In this document: in pieces, positions 5,455-8,413 of the stretch
Layout: the number at the start of each line of letters is the position of its first letter
How positions within the stretch are numbered: the stretch's first letter is position 1
Source: Candidatus Pacearchaeota archaeon
GTDB lineage: Archaea; Nanobdellota; Nanobdellia; Pacearchaeales; GW2011-AR1
Assembly: GCA_002688335.1 (NCBI GenBank)
Contig: NZCQ01000067.1
Span: 1 to 8,413, forward strand
Direction of reading: 5' to 3'
DNA length: 8,413 nucleotides
Made by a program: the position numbers and the translations under genes
The notes under the pieces: generated by a model
The model's database searches: none
What the model saw: only the letters and a program-made list of their open reading frames with translations
What the model was told of the DNA's origin: nothing

Positions 5455-6219
5455 TTAGTTTCTGTTGAATATTCTCGCCCAAATCGTTGGTTTGTCTTTT
5501 TTTGAGTCATATTCTATTCCTGTGATTTTTGAGGCGATTTCTTTGTATGCTCTTGCTGATTTGCTTTTTGGCATAATATGAGCAACAGCATCTTTCATGC
5601 TTATTGATTTTTGAATGTTTATGTCTTCGGGTATCATTCCTAGAATAGGAACTTCTAACATTTCCTTAACTATTTCTGGTCGCATTTCTATCTTGTTCTT
5701 TCTGACACGTGTCATGATTACCCCTATGACCGGTTTTTTGCTTTTCTCTGCCAATTTAATTGTTTTAAGTGCATCTGTGATTGCGGGCATTTCAGGATTT
5801 GTGACAATGATGAGCTCGTCTGCCATTTCAATTATGGATCTTGCTTCTTCTCCAAGACCTGCTGCGCTGTCAACAAGAACATAATCACAAATTTTTTTGA
5901 AATCTTCTTTGAAATCTTTTACTCTTTCTGGTTTCAGTTTGTTTAATTCTTTGATTGAAAGGGATGCAGGAATTATTTTAATGCCTGACTCATGTTCATA
6001 TACTGTTTCAAATACATTTGATTTTTTGTTCAGGAGATGGTTCAGATTTACAGGAACTTCTGGGGAATTGAGGTGAATCCCTATGTTTGGAGTTGAGAGA
6101 TTTCCATCGATGACGAGAACATCTTCTCCTAGATAATTTATAGCAACTCCTAAGTTTATGGCAGTTGTTGTTTTTCCAACACCCCCTTTTCCAGATGTTA
6201 TGACGATTACTCGTGACAT
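5455..6219 (-). CDS. MinD-type P-loop ATPase with probable C-terminal membrane-targeting helix
   Basis: 254 residues of the ParA/MinD family (deviant Walker A ATPases). The deviant P-loop GKGGVGKTT lies at 10-18 with the signature lysine K11. VLVIDGN (34-40) is the switch I region, and YVLVDSAAG (113-121) is Walker B with D117. IIVTNPEMPAITDA (137-150) is the usual post-Walker-B segment. The last residues, including IWARIF (246-251), could form a short amphipathic helix like the membrane-targeting tail of bacterial MinD. Such ATPases dimerise on ATP binding and position partners at the membrane; the partner here is unknown. The ATG follows the stop of the upstream helical-protein gene by 16 nt, suggesting an operon. 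Asn at position 40, where bacterial MinD has DxD, is noted. Confidence 0.93.
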   Translation of the reverse strand: MSRVIVITSGKGGVGKTTTAINLGVAINYLGEDVLVIDGNLSTPNIGIHLNSPEVPVNLNHLLNKKSNVFETVYEHESGIKIIPASLSIKELNKLKPERVKDFKEDFKKICDYVLVDSAAGLGEEARSIIEMADELIIVTNPEMPAITDALKTIKLAEKSKKPVIGVIMTRVRKNKIEMRPEIVKEMLEVPILGMIPEDINIQKSISMKDAVAHIMPKSKSARAYKEIASKITGIEYDSKKDKPTIWARIFNRN

Positions 6220-6235
6220 TTTGGGAATTTTACTT

Positions 6236-6676
6236 TTATGATAGAAGAAACTGTTTTGTTTTACTTATAAATTTTTCTAACTTGTCAGCATATTCTTTTA
6301 GCATTTCAAGATTGATATTAATTTCTTTGCTTTGATAAAAAACTCTTAAGGTCACATTTTTTCTAAACTCTCCGATCCTTTCTTTTTTTAGTTCTTTTAT
6401 TTTTCTGAACATTTTATACATTTCTAAGACATACAGGAACTCCTTGTCCCTTTTGAAAAGCTTTTTGACTTCCTCAATTTTACCTAACGGACTAGTTGGA
6501 ATCAATTTAATCTTTTTTTTCTTTTTTGCATGTATGAGAATTGCTTCTACACTGGTTTCAATCATCTTTCTCCACCTTAGAATCAGATTAACAATCACAT
6601 CGCATGTTTTTGTATATTTTAAACTGACATACAATAAGTGGTCTGCGCTAATTTTTTCTTGTATTATGTCTTCCAT
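6236..6676 (-). CDS. Small helical protein A, upstream partner of minD (unknown function)
   Basis: 146 residues from ATG 6676, strongly helical and rich in Lys and Ile/Leu. It contains DHLLYVSLKYTKTCDVIVN at residues 12-30 and ends with ININLEMLKEYADKLEKFIS. A lysine cluster (AKKKKKIK) sits near residues 50-57. A longer version from TTG 6697 is possible, but a TATA-like GTAAATAAAC lies 2-11 nt from that TTG and 23-32 nt from the ATG, so a transcript from it would begin downstream of the TTG; the ATG was chosen. The protein is a paralogue of the gene just upstream. I have the impression that similar proteins accompany minD in other DPANN genomes, but no function is known to me. A four-helix, HEPN-like bundle is possible, though no RX4-6H nuclease motif is visible. 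Confidence 0.85.
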   Translation of the reverse strand: MEDIIQEKISADHLLYVSLKYTKTCDVIVNLILRWRKMIETSVEAILIHAKKKKKIKLIPTSPLGKIEEVKKLFKRDKEFLYVLEMYKMFRKIKELKKERIGEFRKNVTLRVFYQSKEININLEMLKEYADKLEKFISKTKQFLLS

Positions 6677-6698
6677 TGAATAAGTTGGCACGATCAAA

Positions 6699-6708
6699 GT
6701 TTATTTAC
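6699..6708 (-). promoter_or_regulatory. TATA box for the helical protein A-minD operon
   Basis: Reads GTAAATAAAC on the minus strand, 23-32 nt upstream of ATG 6676. It decides the start, because the alternative TTG at 6697 lies too close to be transcribed from it. Confidence 0.45.
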
Positions 6709-6764
6709 TTCTATCTTTTACTATTTTAGAAGTGTAATTTATTATGCTTTTAGGGTTTTTATAT

Positions 6765-7259
6765 TTAACTTCTTTTTTCTATAATTATATGCCTTATTTT
6801 GTTGAATAGGTTTTTTGTTGCATTGAGAAGTATTTTTATTTTTTCTAGATTGACCCTTATAGGAGTGGGTCCATTTACGAGCATGAAGATATCGCCGTTT
6901 TTCATGAATTCCATTGAACTTTTTTTATGAAAATTGTAAAATTTAAATAATTCTTTAATTGAATTTAAGTCTGTTTCACTGAACCCATATCTTCTTGCGC
7001 ATTTGCTTTCAAAAGTTTTCATATTTAAATGCGGGTCTTTGTAGAGTTTTACTCGCCTGTGTAGATATTCATACTGAAGCAATGAATTGATGCATTTTAC
7101 TGCGCAATTTCGCAATTTTTCTAGAGATGTCAGCAAGATTCTTTTGTCTTTTATCATTGGAAAAGAAACATAAATGAGATGGTCAACTCCATGAAGTAAG
7201 CTTTCTGCTTCAGTGAAGTTTTTGATAAATTTTTGCATAACCCGCCCCTTCCAGCCCAT
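6765..7259 (-). CDS. Small helical protein B, paralogue of protein A (unknown function)
   Basis: 164 residues from ATG 7259; an in-frame ATG at 7238 would give 157. DHLIYVS (26-32) matches DHLLYVS of protein A, with further helical segments before and after. A C-terminal stretch IRVNLEKIK (134-142) aligns with ININLEMLK of protein A. The middle is less conserved and carries three cysteines (52, 56, 87). The two proteins look like an old tandem duplication that has diverged. The 88-nt gap to protein A holds a separate TATA box, so the genes may be transcribed separately. No catalytic motif was recognised. A role linked to MinD is inferred from position only. Confidence 0.85.
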   Translation of the reverse strand: MGWKGRVMQKFIKNFTEAESLLHGVDHLIYVSFPMIKDKRILLTSLEKLRNCAVKCINSLLQYEYLHRRVKLYKDPHLNMKTFESKCARRYGFSETDLNSIKELFKFYNFHKKSSMEFMKNGDIFMLVNGPTPIRVNLEKIKILLNATKNLFNKIRHIIIEKRS

Positions 7260-7306
7260 AATCTTGTTAGTTGGATTAAGGGCGATTTAATTAGAACTCA
7301 AAAGGA

Positions 7307-7314
7307 TTTTATAT
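7307..7314 (-). promoter_or_regulatory. Candidate TATA box for helical protein B
   Basis: Reads ATATAAAA on the minus strand, 48-55 nt upstream of ATG 7259, which would give a leader of about 25 nt. A second candidate, TAATTAAATC at 7284-7293, has the 25-34 nt spacing seen at other genes here. Which one is used cannot be decided. Confidence 0.4.
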
Positions 7315-7355
7315 TGATATAAATTGTGGTTGTTAACTCAACTCCAAAATTGCTT

Positions 7356-7385
7356 TAGGCAAAATCACTGTGTAGGTTTTGCCTA
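7356..7385. repeat. Perfect 9-bp inverted repeat (stem-loop) after the NAC gene
   Basis: TAGGCAAAA (7356-7364) and TTTTGCCTA (7377-7385) pair perfectly around a 12-nt loop. It begins 9 nt after the NAC stop codon in the direction of NAC transcription. The flank on that side is not a poly-T run, so it is not a classical intrinsic terminator. It could protect the NAC 3' end, slow polymerase, or be an RNA processing site. Confidence 0.7.
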
Positions 7386-7394
7386 GTGGAATTA

Positions 7395-7727
7395 TTATCC
7401 ACTAAGTTCAAGAATTGCTTCTGCAAGATCGCCGTTTGTTTTTTCCAAGGTTTCTCTGGCAGTTTTTTTTGAGGCTCCTGTTTTCTCAACAACTGTTTTA
7501 ATGTCGTCTTCTGAGATTGTAGGTTCTGAATCTTCGCTAATTTCACCGGTAATTTGAAAGGTTTCCTGTCCCTGCATCTTGACTTTTGTTACAGAAGGAT
7601 TTTCAATGACTATTCTGCTGTCATCTAGTTTTTCTATAACTACCCGGGAAGCATCAATTTCCTCTTGTGAGATCCCCATTTGTTTCATAACAGCTTGCAT
7701 TTTTTTTGGATTTATTCCTGGAAACAT
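7395..7727 (-). CDS. nac: Nascent polypeptide-associated complex protein (archaeal alpha-NAC)
   Basis: Ribosome-associated chaperone that contacts nascent chains; archaeal NAC acts as a homodimer. The 110 residues contain the start MFPGINPKKMQAVMKQMGIS, typical of archaeal NAC, then the beta-rich NAC domain (about 22-62; VVIEKLDDSRIVIENPSVTKV, FQITGEI) and a C-terminal UBA domain (about 72-110; ISEDDIKTVVEKTGASKKTA, LAEAILELSG). Length and domain order match the family. A TATA box lies 22-30 nt upstream of the ATG, predicting a leaderless mRNA. Sec61 beta is two genes upstream on the same strand, so two co-translational factors are near neighbours. Confidence 0.96.
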   Translation of the reverse strand: MFPGINPKKMQAVMKQMGISQEEIDASRVVIEKLDDSRIVIENPSVTKVKMQGQETFQITGEISEDSEPTISEDDIKTVVEKTGASKKTARETLEKTNGDLAEAILELSG

Positions 7728-7748
7728 TTTAATAAAAAAGAAAAGGGG

Positions 7749-7757
7749 TTTTTAAAG
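7749..7757 (-). promoter_or_regulatory. TATA box for NAC
   Basis: Reads CTTTAAAAA on the minus strand, 22-30 nt upstream of the NAC ATG. Confidence 0.55.
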
Positions 7758-7791
7758 TTTAACTGCAAGGTGCATTGTTAATTTACTCCAT

Positions 7792-7826
7792 AAAAAAACT
7801 TTCGAGGTCATTACATCTTACTCGAA
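7792..7826 (-). terminator. Hairpin plus T7 terminator
   Basis: On the minus strand, TTCGAG (7821-7826) pairs with CTCGAA (7801-7806) around a 14-nt loop, followed within two bases by seven T residues (7798-7792). It lies 14 nt after the annotated stop of the small membrane-protein ORF and just before the NAC promoter, so it would separate the two units. It is the clearest terminator in the window. Confidence 0.6.
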
Positions 7827-7839
7827 CCCTGCAGGTTGT

Positions 7840-8091
7840 TCAAGTCCGATGTTCAACACAATTTCTGATTCTCTTAAAATTTTTAAGTAAAAAATAGCTA
7901 AAACCCCCCTCATCAATAGCCCCCTGCGATGTCATTTTATATCCTTTTGTATCAATAAGAATCTCTGCTTGAGAATGCTTTGTTCCAGCAATCAAAGCAT
8001 TTACCGCAAAAATTTCTGCAATTAGTATGAAAATTCTCCATAAGAAATATAATATTTTTTGCTTTGGGAATTGGTTCAGTCCCATAGTCAT
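7840..8091 (-). CDS. Small one-TM protein of unknown function, possibly frameshifted
   Basis: 83 residues as read. A short N-terminus (MTMGLNQFPKQK) is followed by one hydrophobic segment (ILYFLWRIFILIAEIFAVNALIAG, about residues 13-36) and a soluble part with AEILIDTKGYKMTSQGAIDEG (42-62). The reading frame then passes a run of six G residues (7905-7910) and ends in a basic tail stopping at 7840. The +1 frame after the G-run is also open and reads VLAIFYLKILRESEIVLNIG then LEQPAGFE, stopping at 7818, inside the terminator loop. That alternative tail looks more protein-like, so the gene may be frameshifted or the base count at the run uncertain. It sits between Sec61 beta and NAC; no clear TATA box at 25 nt. 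Not recognised. Confidence 0.55.
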   Translation of the reverse strand: MTMGLNQFPKQKILYFLWRIFILIAEIFAVNALIAGTKHSQAEILIDTKGYKMTSQGAIDEGGFSYFLLKNFKRIRNCVEHRT

Positions 8092-8153
8092 TATATGAAT
8101 GAATGTTATTCAAAATTAACCATGATTAAAACTTTATTTTTGAGAATAAACCT

Positions 8154-8159
8154 AAAAAA
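8154..8159 (-). terminator. Poly-T run after Sec61 beta
   Basis: Six T residues on the minus strand, one base after the Sec61 beta stop codon, with more T-rich sequence beyond. This is a plausible archaeal T-tract terminator without a hairpin. Confidence 0.35.
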
Positions 8160-8160
8160 T

Positions 8161-8322
8161 TTAACCGAAATAAACTCCTAGTCCGATCCTAAACATTATT
8201 ATCAAGATTATGAAAATTATGACATGTGTTGGTTTGAGGTTTATCTTGCTTGTGTATTCTTCACTGAATCTCATCAGCCCTCCGAATCCACCTGGCAAAG
8301 TTGCTTCTTGTTGTTGTGTCAT
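8161..8322 (-). CDS. Preprotein translocase subunit Sec61 beta (archaeal SecG/Sbh)
   Basis: 53-residue tail-anchored subunit of the SecYE-beta protein-conducting channel in the cytoplasmic membrane. The N-terminal cytosolic part has the archaeal Sec61 beta signature: a Gly-rich segment LPGGFGGLMRFSEEY (9-23), then INLKPTHV (27-34), where family members have a short polar stretch with a Pro before the membrane helix. A single C-terminal helix follows (IIFIILIIMFRIGLGVYFG, 35-53). Length is typical (about 50-60). It is small enough to be missed by ordinary gene calling. A BRE/TATA sequence (GAAACTTTTAAAA on the minus strand) lies 22-34 nt upstream of the ATG, predicting a leaderless mRNA. It is divergent from the gene starting at 8373. 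Confidence 0.88.
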   Translation of the reverse strand: MTQQQEATLPGGFGGLMRFSEEYTSKINLKPTHVIIFIILIIMFRIGLGVYFG

Positions 8323-8342
8323 AATATTTTAGATGGGGATAG

Positions 8343-8352
8343 TTTTTAAAAG
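8343..8352. promoter_or_regulatory. Near-palindromic TATA box shared by two divergent genes
   Basis: TTTTTAAAAG on the plus strand, with the palindrome TTTAAA at 8345-8350. The centre (8347.5) is exactly midway in the 50-nt gap between the Sec61 beta ATG and the plus-strand ATG at 8373, about 25 nt from each. The minus-strand side has the better BRE (GAAAC). Confidence 0.55.
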
Positions 8353-8372
8353 TTTCTTGATTGAATAAGTAA

Positions 8373-8413
8373 ATGACAAAAAACCAAATTGATTTTAAAA
8401 AGATTGAAAATAA
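8373..8413 (+). CDS. Start of a gene cut by the window end (5' fragment)
   Basis: ATG at 8373 opens 13 codons, MTKNQIDFKKIEN, with no stop before the window ends. The shared TATA box lies about 25 nt upstream. The DFKKIEN start resembles the N-terminus of large class I tRNA synthetases such as LeuRS or ValRS (DFK.IE.KWQ), but this is too short to name. Confidence 0.5.
   Translation, partial: MTKNQIDFKKIEN

Noticed and set aside
5615..5884. Plus-strand ORF antisense to minD
   Set aside because: It overlaps the Walker B region of a well-conserved gene and has no independent support.
6444..6683. Plus-strand ORF antisense to helical protein A
   Set aside because: It is a hydrophobic shadow of a Lys/Glu-rich gene; the minus-strand frame has a paralogue and operon context.
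7355..7546. 63-codon minus-strand ORF within NAC
   Set aside because: It is an alternative frame of the NAC UBA domain, with repetitive Gln/Lys composition.
8095..8181. 28-codon plus-strand ORF across the Sec61 beta 3' end
   Set aside because: It overlaps Sec61 beta and has no promoter or recognisable sequence.
1..8413. CRISPR array, insertion sequence, integrase or prophage genes
   Set aside because: No regularly spaced repeats, transposase motifs, long terminal repeats or phage genes were seen.

Overview
The window looks like a piece of a DPANN-type archaeal chromosome, most like Woesearchaeota/Pacearchaeota. It is AT-rich and gene-dense. It carries archaeal/eukaryote-type genes (ribosomal eL15, alpha-NAC, Sec61 beta), a tRNA-Ile with a bulge-helix-bulge intron, and TATA boxes that mostly sit 22-32 nt upstream of start codons, as expected for leaderless mRNAs. 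The lineage call is inference from gene content and style, not from a search.

Layout: (1) 30-840: eL15 on the minus strand is divergent from an intron-containing tRNA-Ile(GAT) on the plus strand, each with its own TATA box. (2) 848-3302: a small polytopic membrane protein starts 7 nt after the tRNA and runs tail-to-tail into a zinc-ribbon/Hsp20-like protein, which follows a 12-TM MFS transporter. (3) 3344-5179: tRNA-Gly(CCC) on the minus strand is divergent from a split methionyl-tRNA synthetase (catalytic chain plus separate tRNA-binding OB chain). (4) 5176-5454: a gene-poor stretch with one short ORF that has a good TATA box but is interrupted by a TAA. (5) 5455-7259: a MinD-type ATPase in an apparent operon with a small helical protein; a paralogue of that protein lies just upstream. 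(6) 7356-8413: a stem-loop, alpha-NAC, a terminator, an unrecognised one-TM small protein with a possible frameshift, Sec61 beta (53 aa), and the first codons of a divergent gene.

Themes: translation (eL15, two tRNAs, MetRS), nascent-chain handling and membrane insertion (NAC, Sec61 beta), and a MinD-centred cassette of unknown purpose. The best candidate for an undescribed system is the MinD gene with its two paralogous helical partners. No CRISPR array, insertion sequence, integrase, rRNA or defence system was seen.
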